From JABMQB01 sp963678235 (GTDB taxonomy: Bacteria; Bacteroidota; Bacteroidia; Bacteroidales; Prolixibacteraceae): 64,000 nt of DNA. This document shows, in pieces, positions 1-9,012 of this stretch (the first letter of the stretch is position 1; each line of letters starts with the position of its first letter). The notes under the pieces are model-generated. The model was not told where the DNA came from, did no database searches, and saw nothing but the letters and a program-made list of their open reading frames with translations. A program made the translations under genes and the position numbers. The DNA is taken from contig OY782766.1 in NCBI GenBank assembly GCA_963678235.1, positions 2,790,001 to 2,854,000 of the forward strand. The letters run 5' to 3'.

Positions 1-463
1 TAAGAATGGGCTGCTTGCCAATTTTAAGCGGGTTTCCGGCATTGCTTGACTGAACGATTTCAAGTTCCCCATTATCATCTACAACCAACCAAGCCCATCC
101 CGCACCAAACAAAGTTGCAGCAGCTTTGGTAAATTGTTCTTTAAAGCTGTCAACGCTGCCAAAGGTTTTATCAATAGCAGCTTTTAATGCATCTTTAGGT
201 TCTTCGCAACCATTTGCTGCAAACTGGTTAAAATAAAAGGTGTGGTTATAAACCTGGGCACCGTTATTAAAAATACCTCCATCGGTTTCTTTAATAATAG
301 TCTCAAGGCTTGCATCCTCATATTGGGTTCCTACAATCAGCTTATTCAGATTGTTCACATAAGCCTGATGGTGTTTTCCATAATGAAACTCAAGGGTTTT
401 GGCACTGATATAAGGTTCAAGCGCATCTTTTGCATAAGGTAATTCCGGTAATTTGTGTTTCAT
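1..463 (-). CDS. sodB: Superoxide dismutase, Fe-type, C-terminus beyond window
   Basis: Converts superoxide to H2O2 and O2 in the cytoplasm. The ATG is at 461-463 on the minus strand; 154 codons are visible before the left edge, so the C-terminal metal ligands (DVWEH region) are outside. The protein begins MKHKLPELPYAKDAL, has the N-terminal His-rich helix (FHYGKHHQAY), then GAQVYNHTFYF and SSNAGNPL. Gln in GAQVYNH and Ala in SNAG are the second-shell residues typical of Fe-SODs, as in E. coli SodB. This differs from the Mn-type paralogue 4.8 kb to the right. Family assignment is firm; the metal is inferred from motifs. Confidence 0.93.
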   Translation of the reverse strand, partial: MKHKLPELPYAKDALEPYISAKTLEFHYGKHHQAYVNNLNKLIVGTQYEDASLETIIKETDGGIFNNGAQVYNHTFYFNQFAANGCEEPKDALKAAIDKTFGSVDSFKEQFTKAAATLFGAGWAWLVVDDNGELEIVQSSNAGNPLKIGKQPIL

Positions 464-590
464 GGTTTTTATTTTTGATGTTAAACTGGTACTAAATTTA
501 TAAAATAGAATTACTAAATTAGCAATCATTCATAAAAATTAATCAGATATTTACTCTTGAATTTTTAAGAACCAATAACTTAATTTATAT

Positions 591-2477
591 ATGAAACTCT
601 CAACCATCTTCAAAGCTTATCCGAATAATAAGATTTTTGGTGCATCTATTTTTATCATTACTGCCTTATCAATAGCATTCCTTTTGTTTAATTGGTCAAC
701 TCAGGTAGGGTTGGATGGTGATGCTCCTATACGAATTGAACATGGGAAAAGTAGTCTTAACTATTTTCTTTCACTTGGGAAAGATACATCATATACTGAT
801 GTTGTTGCATACAAAACTGATTCGCACTATAAACACGTAAAATATTATGGTGTTGGAGTTGAAGCCCCTGCTGCTGGAATTGCTATATTAATAGGGAAAA
901 GCGATATTCAAAATATCAATACAATCCGAAAATTTTTAACTGTAATATTATCTCTAATCACAATCTGTATCATTGGAATTTTTATTAAAGACTATTTTAA
1001 TAGTTGGTATTGGGGAACATTTGCAATGCTGACAATGTTTTTCTCGCCAACCTACATTGGATTATCCTTTTGGCAAACCAAAGATGCTCCGGTTGCGGCA
1101 GGATTTACAATTACAATATATTTCCTTTTCAAACTTTTTAAAAACTTTCCAAAAACAAATTATAAGGATTTGATTGGACTATTATTAGGCACAGCACTTA
1201 CTTTTTCCATTCGTCTGCAAGGGCTACTTCTTTTTGTTTATCTTGGATTGTTTGGTGTGCTTTTTATACTCTTAAACAAAGAAACTTTCAAACAGATTAT
1301 TTCGACGACCAAATTTTTCTTGATAATTGGAATAGTAATGCTTCTGGGCATGACTTTAGGATTCATGACCTATCCTATTTTTTGGGACAAAGGATATATG
1401 TTTGTTTATGAAGCCATGACTTTTTTACAAAATAGTCCTCAAAAACATCCTGTGCTTTTTGAAGGAGCCTTGGTCGATACCAGCAAACTACCTTATTATT
1501 ATTTGCCTAAAATGATGTATATAACAATACCTTTCTTTGCTTTCTTTATGTTTTTTGTTTCGTTATTTTATTTCACCAAAAACATAGGGAAAAAAGAACT
1601 TTTCTTTGATGCGTTTATTTTCTTGTTCTCCTTTCTTTTCCCAATAATTTACCTTGTATTGAAGGGAACTGATTTATACAATAGCTGGAGACATGAGTTG
1701 TTTGTGTACCCTTCGTTTATTATGTTTTCTTTACTGGGATTTATCCTATTGGTTAATTCAATTGAAAAGAAAGTATTAAAATACGCCTTCATTTCTATTG
1801 TAATTATACTGACCCTAAAAACCGGCTACTGGTGTTTTAAAAATGCACCATTCCAATATGTTTATTATAATGAATTTGTTGGTGGAACAAAAGGTGCATT
1901 TAAGAATTATGATTTAGATTATTTGCAAATTTCATTGGAACCAACATTACAAACTTTTATAAAAGACCATATTGATGAAAAAGAAGGAACAGTTGTTTCA
2001 AATACATTACTGATACATGAAATGAACCTGCCAAATAATAATTTAAAACGGCAGAACTTAGGCTTTATTAATAAAAACCACTTTAAATGGGATTATGGTA
2101 TTTTTAGCCCACACTTTGTCCCCCCTTCTATTCTGAAAATAGGATATCCGCCAAAAGAAACTGTGCATACAACAAAGGTTGACGGAGTTCCAATTTGTTG
2201 CATCGTTGAGCGTAAAAAATTTGACGACTTTTATGGTATTAAAGCCTACGAGAAAAAACAATTTAAAACAGCCTACAAATTCTTATCAAAGGCCTATATG
2301 GATGACGAGGATAACTATGTTATCTATCCGTATTTGGCGCTACTTTCGTATTCAGCAAGGCAATATAACAATGCAGGACTAATTGCTAATAAACAATTAA
2401 AGATTTATCCAAACGACAAGAACATGCGGAATTTGGTAAAAAAACTGAACCAAAGAAACAAGAAGAAGGCAAATTAA
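591..2477 (+). CDS. GT-C membrane glycosyltransferase (family 39-like) with short C-terminal TPR
   Basis: A 628-residue polytopic membrane protein resembling family 39 (ArnT/PMT-like) glycosyltransferases, which use lipid-phosphate sugar donors at the periplasmic face. About ten hydrophobic segments lie between residues 16 and 410. The first periplasmic loop carries an acidic motif (GLDGDAP, residues 40-46) where GT-C enzymes have catalytic Asp/Glu, and WQTKDAP follows later. A soluble C-terminal part of about 200 residues contains YVYYNEFVGG, KWDYGI and DDFYG blocks and ends with one or two TPR-like helix pairs. It is a clear paralogue of the next gene, with 119 bases between them. Sugar donor and acceptor cannot be told from sequence. 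Confidence 0.75.
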   Translation: MKLSTIFKAYPNNKIFGASIFIITALSIAFLLFNWSTQVGLDGDAPIRIEHGKSSLNYFLSLGKDTSYTDVVAYKTDSHYKHVKYYGVGVEAPAAGIAILIGKSDIQNINTIRKFLTVILSLITICIIGIFIKDYFNSWYWGTFAMLTMFFSPTYIGLSFWQTKDAPVAAGFTITIYFLFKLFKNFPKTNYKDLIGLLLGTALTFSIRLQGLLLFVYLGLFGVLFILLNKETFKQIISTTKFFLIIGIVMLLGMTLGFMTYPIFWDKGYMFVYEAMTFLQNSPQKHPVLFEGALVDTSKLPYYYLPKMMYITIPFFAFFMFFVSLFYFTKNIGKKELFFDAFIFLFSFLFPIIYLVLKGTDLYNSWRHELFVYPSFIMFSLLGFILLVNSIEKKVLKYAFISIVIILTLKTGYWCFKNAPFQYVYYNEFVGGTKGAFKNYDLDYLQISLEPTLQTFIKDHIDEKEGTVVSNTLLIHEMNLPNNNLKRQNLGFINKNHFKWDYGIFSPHFVPPSILKIGYPPKETVHTTKVDGVPICCIVERKKFDDFYGIKAYEKKQFKTAYKFLSKAYMDDEDNYVIYPYLALLSYSARQYNNAGLIANKQLKIYPNDKNMRNLVKKLNQRNKKKAN

Positions 2478-2596
2478 ATTATTCATACTATTACACATTC
2501 AGCTTTTATTCTTTTTTTAAAAGAAGTATCTTAGCATTCCTATTCGTAAGATGTTATAGCTAAATTGGCAATAATGTCCAACAGAAAATCAGGATT

Positions 2597-5158
2597 ATGA
2601 GATACTCAACCTTTTTACAATATTCATATAAAAACATATTCTTCCTTTTAAGCTTCGTACTTCTTATTGCGATGATGGTACTTAGCCAAAGTGCAGGTAT
2701 TAGTGGTGATGAACACTTCAAGGTTGAACAGGCTGAAGATGTATATAATTTCTACACCACATTGGGCAAAGACACCACTGCTGTTAACCCTTCAAATCCG
2801 GCTTTAAAGTATTATGGGCAATCCATTGATAGCATTGTGTATGCCATCACAAAGAACCTAAATATTGAAGATTATTATGCTACCAGGCATCTTTTTAATT
2901 CGATACTTGGCTGGCTGCTTATGTTCTCAATAGGCTTAACTGCCGGAATGATATTTGGCTGGCGGTCGGGTATCATTACATTGGTATTGATTTTCCTATC
3001 CCAAAAAATCCTTGGGCATTCGTGGAATAATTCGAAGGATATTCCCTTTGCGGCTTTTTATACATTAACTATTCTATTTCTAACAAAACTATTAAACGAA
3101 CTGCCGGATTTGAAGAAATCAACCCTGGCGTTTATTAGCATTGGCATTGCCGGATCAATTAGTGTTAGGATTGGGGGATTAATATTGATTCCTTATGTTT
3201 TTCTGGTTCTTGGATTGTTTTATGTGTTTAAAAAAGACTTTTATACCAAAGAAGGAATAATTACTGCTTTGAAAAAAGCACTTGTTTTATTTGGTGTAGC
3301 AATTGTCGGTTATTTTTTAGGCCTTATCTTCTGGCCCTTCGGGTTAATCAACCCAATAAAAAATCCTATCGACTCATTAACTTTAATGACCCATTATGCA
3401 GTAGCTATCCGACAGCTTTTTGAAGGTACTTTGCAAATATCAACCAGCTTACCCTGGTACTATGGTATTAAATACATGTTTATTACAACTCCGACAGTAA
3501 TATTTGTAGGGATTGGTTTGTTTTCAGCATCTCTATTTTTGAGAAAAGACCTAAGCAAAAATTCACGAATCTATTTCTTCTTGTTATTTGCCTTTGTTTT
3601 TCCGCTTGTGTATACGATATACAAAAACTCAAATTTATACGGAGGTTGGCGCCACTTGCTGTTTGCCTATCCTCCAATCGTTGTTTTAAGCGGATTGGGT
3701 TTTGATTATTTTATTGCGAATAAAAATAAAATCATAAAATATGGGGCGCTCGGATTATTAATCCTTCTAATAATCCATCCATTAAAGCATATGATTAAAA
3801 ACCACCCCTATGAATATGTTTATTATAATGAATTGTCGGGAGGGGTTAAAGGTGCTTATGGAGAATATGAGTTGGATTATTACTACCACAGTTTGCAAAA
3901 AGCGTGCGAATGGTTCATCGAAAACGAATTGGGTAATGATACCGTGATTGTCTCTACAAATCATGGAAGTATCGCTAAATATGCGTTCAGGAATACACCA
4001 AATGTGAAGGTGGAATATGCAAGGTATTATGAAAAAAGCAAAGAGAAATGGGATTACGGAATATATGTGAACGCATATATTGATCCGCATCAACTTCAAG
4101 ACGGCATATTTCCGCCTATTGGTACAATCCATACGGAAGATGTGGATGGGATACCAATTTGTGCGGTATTTAAAAGGGCATCGTACGATGATTTTGAGGG
4201 TTTCCAAGCATTGCAAAAACGAAAATTGAACGATGCTGAAGAAAAGTTCAATAAGTTTTTAGAAGTAAATCCTGAAAGTGAAGAAGTGATTGGATATAAA
4301 GCCCAAATTCATTTAATGAAAAAGGACTATGCCCGAGCTTCTGCGCTTGCAGATAGTGCGCTTGCATTAAACCCAAATTACTTTAATGCTATTTTTATTA
4401 AAATTACTGCTTGCAATGGATTGAAAAAATACGATGAAGCATTAAAATGGTCTGAACAAATTATTGAGATAAAACAGGACCACGCCGAAACCTATTATCA
4501 AAGGGGATTTGCCCTATATCATTTAGGTAAAGCAAACGATGCACTAAAAGAACTTCAAAAAGCGGTGAATGTTAAAGATGACTATTATACAGCATTTATG
4601 TTGATGGGCGAAATATTTATTAATTATAAAAAATACGATCAGGCAATTAAAGTTATTTATCCTAAAGTATTATCGTTCCGGAAAAATAATGTGAGTGCAC
4701 AAGCCAGAATGGCACTTTGTTATTATTTAAAGAAAGATGAAACAAATGCCAATAAAATTTTGTCCCAAATACCACGAAAAAGTATGAACAGATTGGATGT
4801 GGTGAAATTGTTGACCAGGATGGATCTCGACAAAAACAATATGGCTGCTGCCCAACGGAAAATCAACTCCATGCGCAGGATAAATAACAATTCGGAATTG
4901 GAAGTTTTGAGGGCGATGTTTAGTATTAAATTGAATGACCTGAATAGTGCTAACGATTATCTTGACAAAGCAATTGAGCTGGATAAATACAATAACGAAG
5001 CACGGGAACTTAAAAACAGGATCAAACCCAAAACCCCATCAAAGAATGGTTCAACTGCAAAAGCAGCGGATAAAGAAACTGTTAAGCCGAATCAGCAATC
5101 TGTTATGTTCCAAAAACCTAAAAAGAAGAAAAGAAGTGTGTTTTCACAAAAGAAATAA
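2597..5158 (+). CDS. GT-C membrane glycosyltransferase (family 39-like) with long TPR tail
   Basis: An 853-residue paralogue of the preceding gene. Shared blocks in the same order are an acidic first loop (GISGDEH, residues 34-40), LGKDT, KYYG, NSKDIPFAA, WRHLLFAYP, YVYYNELSGG, KWDYGI and DDFEG. The membrane part spans roughly residues 13-400. From about residue 540 to 810 there are around seven TPR units, and the tail is Lys-rich (basic stretch near the stop). TPRs usually bind partner proteins, so this copy may dock on an acceptor or complex; that is inference. It ends 92 bases before the convergent sodA, with the sodA terminator between. Confidence 0.75.
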   Translation: MRYSTFLQYSYKNIFFLLSFVLLIAMMVLSQSAGISGDEHFKVEQAEDVYNFYTTLGKDTTAVNPSNPALKYYGQSIDSIVYAITKNLNIEDYYATRHLFNSILGWLLMFSIGLTAGMIFGWRSGIITLVLIFLSQKILGHSWNNSKDIPFAAFYTLTILFLTKLLNELPDLKKSTLAFISIGIAGSISVRIGGLILIPYVFLVLGLFYVFKKDFYTKEGIITALKKALVLFGVAIVGYFLGLIFWPFGLINPIKNPIDSLTLMTHYAVAIRQLFEGTLQISTSLPWYYGIKYMFITTPTVIFVGIGLFSASLFLRKDLSKNSRIYFFLLFAFVFPLVYTIYKNSNLYGGWRHLLFAYPPIVVLSGLGFDYFIANKNKIIKYGALGLLILLIIHPLKHMIKNHPYEYVYYNELSGGVKGAYGEYELDYYYHSLQKACEWFIENELGNDTVIVSTNHGSIAKYAFRNTPNVKVEYARYYEKSKEKWDYGIYVNAYIDPHQLQDGIFPPIGTIHTEDVDGIPICAVFKRASYDDFEGFQALQKRKLNDAEEKFNKFLEVNPESEEVIGYKAQIHLMKKDYARASALADSALALNPNYFNAIFIKITACNGLKKYDEALKWSEQIIEIKQDHAETYYQRGFALYHLGKANDALKELQKAVNVKDDYYTAFMLMGEIFINYKKYDQAIKVIYPKVLSFRKNNVSAQARMALCYYLKKDETNANKILSQIPRKSMNRLDVVKLLTRMDLDKNNMAAAQRKINSMRRINNNSELEVLRAMFSIKLNDLNSANDYLDKAIELDKYNNEARELKNRIKPKTPSKNGSTAKAADKETVKPNQQSVMFQKPKKKKRSVFSQKK

Positions 5159-5210
5159 CAAGATACCTTTCACTTACTTTACATAATATTTACACAAAAG
5201 GAATTAAAAA

Positions 5211-5232
5211 CCCCGCAACCTCTGTTGCGGGG
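5211..5232 (-). terminator. Rho-independent terminator of sodA
   Basis: A perfect 9-bp GC-rich stem (CCCCGCAAC / GTTGCGGGG) with a 4-base loop. Read on the minus strand it is followed by five T residues, so it fits the end of sodA transcription. The plus-strand side has only A residues after the stem. Confidence 0.9.
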
Positions 5233-5249
5233 AAAAAACCAAAAATCAA

Positions 5250-5849
5250 CTAACCTTTAAACCTACCGGAAACGACGTCCCAGTTGATAAGGTACCAAAA
5301 TGCGTTTATATAATCCGGTCTCCGGTTTTGATAATTCAGGTAATATGCATGTTCCCATACATCAATTCCCAATATTGGAGTTCCCTGAACATCAGCAACA
5401 TCCATCAGCGGATTATCTTGATTTGGAGTGGATGACACTACCAAACCGCTATCTTTTTTTACCAGCCATGCCCATCCAGAACCAAATCTGGTGGCAGCAG
5501 CTTTTGCAAATTCATCTTTAAAAGCATCCACAGAACCAAAGGCTTCATTAATGGCACTCAATAATTCCCCTTCCGGATTTTTTGCACCTCCGGGTGCGAT
5601 AACATCCCAGTATATATTGTGGTTATAAAAACCACCTGCGTTGTTTCTTACTGCAGCACCTTGTCCTGAAATGCCTGAAAGGATCGTTTCAATTGTTTTC
5701 CCTTCCAATTCTGTTCCTGCTATTGCGTTGTTAAGGTTATTTATATAACCTGCATGATGTTTGGTATGATGTATCTCCATCGTACGTGCATCAATGTGTG
5801 GCTCTAAAGCCGTGTAATCATATCCTAGTTTTGGTAATTCAAATGCCAT
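5250..5849 (-). CDS. sodA: Superoxide dismutase, Mn-type
   Basis: A full-length 199-residue Fe/Mn-family superoxide dismutase, cytoplasmic (no signal peptide). Predicted metal ligands are His27, His77, Asp163 and His167 (DVWEHAYY). The second-shell residues are Gly73 (NNAGGFYNH) and Gln144 (NQDNPLM), the pattern of Mn-SODs such as E. coli SodA, unlike the Gln/Ala pattern of the partial gene at the left edge. Cambialistic enzymes can share this pattern, so metal choice is not proven. It has its own promoter motif (5893-5924) and terminator (5211-5232), so it is probably a monocistron. Confidence 0.95.
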   Translation of the reverse strand: MAFELPKLGYDYTALEPHIDARTMEIHHTKHHAGYINNLNNAIAGTELEGKTIETILSGISGQGAAVRNNAGGFYNHNIYWDVIAPGGAKNPEGELLSAINEAFGSVDAFKDEFAKAAATRFGSGWAWLVKKDSGLVVSSTPNQDNPLMDVADVQGTPILGIDVWEHAYYLNYQNRRPDYINAFWYLINWDVVSGRFKG

Positions 5850-5892
5850 TTTTCACTTATTTTAAGAGTAATTTGTCTTTTATTGTCATTAG

Positions 5893-5924
5893 CAAAAATA
5901 AACCCTATTTGTATTTAATCCAAA
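5893..5924 (-). promoter_or_regulatory. Bacteroidota-type promoter of sodA
   Basis: On the minus strand TTTG (5921-5924) is followed after 20 bases by TATTTTTG (5893-5900), matching the -33 TTG / -7 TANNTTTG consensus of Bacteroidota primary sigma factors. The predicted start site lies about 30 bases upstream of the sodA ATG. Confidence 0.7.
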
Positions 5925-5987
5925 TAATAATAAGAATTCTCTCATCAAAATAATTTATTATTCATAGTTATTCTAAATAACAAAGCA

Positions 5988-6018
5988 TTTTCAGGATTGT
6001 TCAAATAATTTACTTTTG
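5988..6018 (+). promoter_or_regulatory. Candidate promoter of the MATE gene
   Basis: TACTTTTG (6011-6018) matches the -7 TANNTTTG consensus exactly; TTTT at 5988-5991, 19 bases upstream, is a poor -33. The implied leader is only about 10 bases. Confidence 0.4.
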
Positions 6019-6035
6019 TAGCATTATTTTCAGGA

Positions 6036-7334
6036 ATGAACAAAGAAATACTCCGACTTTCAATACCAAATATTATTAGTAATGTCACCATTCCGATACT
6101 TGGCATGGTTGACCTGGCACTTATGGGACATCTTGGTTCAGAGGTTTTCATTGGTGCAATTGCCCTGGGAGGGGTTATTTTTAATTTCATTTATTGGGGG
6201 TTTAGTTTCCTTCGAATGAGCACCTCAGGATTTACAGCACAGGCATTTGGGAAAGAAGATCCGCACGAATCTTTTTACATTTTGATCAGGGCAATATTAA
6301 TTTCACTTCTGATTAGTGCAGTCATCTTATTGCTCCAACAGCCAATTGAATGGTTAAGTTTTAAAGCAATTGGTGGCAGCAACGAAGTGGAAAGCCTGGC
6401 AAAAGAATACTTCAAAATCCGCATTTGGGCTGCACCGGCTACCCTATCCCTGTATGCAATTACAGGCTGGCTATTAGGAATGCAAAATGCCAAATACCCA
6501 ATGATTATTGCAATTGTTGTTAATGTTGTAAATATATTTTTAAGTGTGCTTTTTGTGTTTCAATTTAACATGGATGTAAAAGGCGTTGCCCTGGGAACTG
6601 CATTAGCACAATATATTGGAGTGTTAATTGCCGCCATACTTTTTTATCGGAAGTATGCCAATCTGATAGTTGTACTAAAAAAGCGTGCAATACTAAACAT
6701 GCAATCGTTAAAAGAATATTTTGTGGTGAACTCCGATATATTTATCCGAACTTTCTGCATTATTGGCGTATTTACATTTTTTACTTCTAAATCAGCAAGT
6801 ACAAGTGATTCCATCCTCGCGATTAATTCATTGCTTATACAATTCCTGCTGTTTTTTTCCTTTTTTATTGATGGATTTGCTTTTGCCGGCGAGGCACTTG
6901 CAGGAAAATATTTTGGGGCTAAGCAGGCAAACAAATTAAATGAATTAACCAAAAAGCTTTTTTTATGGGGACTTCTTTTGGTACTCCTATTTACAACAAC
7001 TTATGCCCTTGGAACCAAATACATCCTTCGGATTTTAACGACAAATTCGGATTTAATTGAACAAGCACGTCCTTTTTTCATTTGGGTAATTATTTTACCT
7101 GTAATTAGTTTTGCTTCCTTTGTTTGGGATGGGATTTACATTGGCGTAACAGCATCGAAAGCCATGCGGAACAGCTTGCTTATCTCCTCGATACTCGTTT
7201 TTATTCCGGTTTATTTCCTGTTGGTTGGCAAACTTGAAAACCATGCCTTATGGTTGGCAATGCTATTGTTTATGGCAAGCCGTGGGATAGTCCAAACCAT
7301 CCTGTATAAGTCAAGCATCCTCGGAAAAATATAA
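6036..7334 (+). CDS. MATE-family efflux transporter (DinF-like)
   Basis: A 432-residue inner-membrane protein with about twelve hydrophobic helices. It starts with the MATE pattern LRLSIPNIISNVTIPI and GMVDLALMGHLG, and has two pseudo-symmetric halves (second half near residue 230). Family members export cationic drugs, flavins or other solutes in exchange for H+ or Na+; the DinF branch includes oxidative-stress-linked exporters. The substrate is unknown. It is divergent from sodA and ends one base before the convergent nucleoside kinase, with no terminator between. Confidence 0.9.
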   Translation: MNKEILRLSIPNIISNVTIPILGMVDLALMGHLGSEVFIGAIALGGVIFNFIYWGFSFLRMSTSGFTAQAFGKEDPHESFYILIRAILISLLISAVILLLQQPIEWLSFKAIGGSNEVESLAKEYFKIRIWAAPATLSLYAITGWLLGMQNAKYPMIIAIVVNVVNIFLSVLFVFQFNMDVKGVALGTALAQYIGVLIAAILFYRKYANLIVVLKKRAILNMQSLKEYFVVNSDIFIRTFCIIGVFTFFTSKSASTSDSILAINSLLIQFLLFFSFFIDGFAFAGEALAGKYFGAKQANKLNELTKKLFLWGLLLVLLFTTTYALGTKYILRILTTNSDLIEQARPFFIWVIILPVISFASFVWDGIYIGVTASKAMRNSLLISSILVFIPVYFLLVGKLENHALWLAMLLFMASRGIVQTILYKSSILGKI

Positions 7335-7335
7335 A

Positions 7336-9000
7336 TTAGTAAGCAAAACTGCTTCCCCCAAGAAATTCCCGCAATAAGGATGTTGGAGGAATCTCCGACT
7401 CATCAATTGGTTTGAAATAGGATAAAAACCTTAACAAACGGTTTGCTTCGCCAAATTCTGCCTGGTTCTCATACACACTTTGAAGCAATGGATCTGCGTA
7501 TTTTTTTAGCACAGCCAATTCATAAATGGTAGCTGAATTAAACATTACATCCGCATTCTCCTGGTATGGGAATATGTTTTTCTCCTCCCCTTTTCGAACC
7601 GAAGGCCATCGTTTAATGGTTTCGCTTGCCGAATATCCACGATATTTGCTATCCCTGATCATTCTTCTTAAAACCCTGTTGTCGGCTGTTGAAATATGGT
7701 TTTGCTCATCAATCGAAATTTGGGTAAGTGCCGATATAAATATTTTGAATGTTTTTGTGTGGTCAATTTGAGGAAGCAAATTAGGGTTCATTCCATGAAT
7801 TCCTTCAATAATTAAAATATCATCCTCCTTTAACTGTAAAGTTTCATGGCTATTTACACGGCTTCCCGAACCAAAATCAAATTTTGGCAATTCTATTTTT
7901 TCCCCTGAAAGGAGTTGGTTAAGCTGTTCGTTAAAAAAGGCAATATCAATCGCTTCCAATGCTTCAAAATCGTATTCCCCATTCTCATCCAATGGGGTCT
8001 TTTCCCTGTTTACGAAATAATTATCCAGTGAAATTTGGAATGGATGCAAGCCATTTACAGCCAATTGAACACCCAGGCGTTTACTAAATGTTGTTTTCCC
8101 TGAAGCTGAAGGACCAGCAACCAAAACCACTTTTATTTTATTCTTATGGTTACTTATTTCATTGGCAATTTCAGCCACTTTTTTCTCATGCAAGGCTTCC
8201 GAAATTTTAATAATATCGCCACTTCTCCCTTTCAATGAAAAATCGTTCAAGCTACCAATGGTCGAAACGTTGAGTATTTCCGCCCAGTCTTTGTGCTCCT
8301 GGTAAATCTCAAAAAGTTTTTTCTGCCGGATAATTTTTCCAAGTTTATTTGGTTTCTTCCTTTTAGGCACACGCAGCAAGATTCCGTTAAAATAAGGAAC
8401 CAAATCGTATAAATGAATGTACCCGGTAGATGGTAATAATTGTCCGTAAAAATAATTGGCATATTCTTTCAGGAAATATACAAATGAGTAGATATGCCCT
8501 TGTTGATTTTCCAATTTTGCCTTCTCAAAAAGACCCTCTTTTTCGTATTTCTCAACAACATACTTTGATGGTAGTCCCTTTTGGATGAAAGGCAAATCTT
8601 CCTTAATAAGCTTATCCATTTCTTGCTTAATTAACGAAATATCGGATTCAGAGATTTTCCTTTCCATTCCTTCCAATTCGCAAAACAAACCATTTGAAAT
8701 TGCATGTTCAATTTTGAGTTTCACATTTGGGTAAAGATGCTTTAGGGCAGCAAACAATACAAAAATGACCGAATGCTGGTATATCCTTTTTCCATCCGGG
8801 TGCGAAATATCGACAAATTCAATTTTTTTCGATTTCACCACCATAAATGATAAATCTTTCAATTTATGGTTTACGATAGCCCCACATATTTTATTATCGA
8901 GCTGAATGTTTAAATCCTCTGCTATTTCGAGCAAGGTTGTGCCCAATGGATAGGCTTTTTGTGTCTTTGTATTTTTACAGAAAATATCAACGTGTTTCAT
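7336..9000 (-). CDS. Nucleoside kinase with TGS and uridine-kinase domains
   Basis: A 554-residue fusion found in Bacteroidota and some other phyla. The N-terminal part (about 1-70) is a TGS-like domain, followed by a region resembling the threonyl-tRNA synthetase second additional domain (about 70-240). The C-terminal part is a phosphoribulokinase/uridine kinase P-loop domain with Walker A GPSASGKT at 296-303. It probably phosphorylates a nucleoside with ATP; the natural substrate is not settled by sequence. It is not a threonyl-tRNA synthetase because the catalytic core is absent. It lies 12 bases after uvrA and is the last gene of that operon. Confidence 0.85.
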   Translation of the reverse strand: MKHVDIFCKNTKTQKAYPLGTTLLEIAEDLNIQLDNKICGAIVNHKLKDLSFMVVKSKKIEFVDISHPDGKRIYQHSVIFVLFAALKHLYPNVKLKIEHAISNGLFCELEGMERKISESDISLIKQEMDKLIKEDLPFIQKGLPSKYVVEKYEKEGLFEKAKLENQQGHIYSFVYFLKEYANYFYGQLLPSTGYIHLYDLVPYFNGILLRVPKRKKPNKLGKIIRQKKLFEIYQEHKDWAEILNVSTIGSLNDFSLKGRSGDIIKISEALHEKKVAEIANEISNHKNKIKVVLVAGPSASGKTTFSKRLGVQLAVNGLHPFQISLDNYFVNREKTPLDENGEYDFEALEAIDIAFFNEQLNQLLSGEKIELPKFDFGSGSRVNSHETLQLKEDDILIIEGIHGMNPNLLPQIDHTKTFKIFISALTQISIDEQNHISTADNRVLRRMIRDSKYRGYSASETIKRWPSVRKGEEKNIFPYQENADVMFNSATIYELAVLKKYADPLLQSVYENQAEFGEANRLLRFLSYFKPIDESEIPPTSLLREFLGGSSFAY

Positions 9001-9012
9001 TTACAGTAGTAC

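Noticed and set aside
3782..4216. 144-codon open frame on the minus strand
   Set aside because: Antisense to the second glycosyltransferase; Ile/Cys/Phe-rich composition typical of a reverse-strand artefact.
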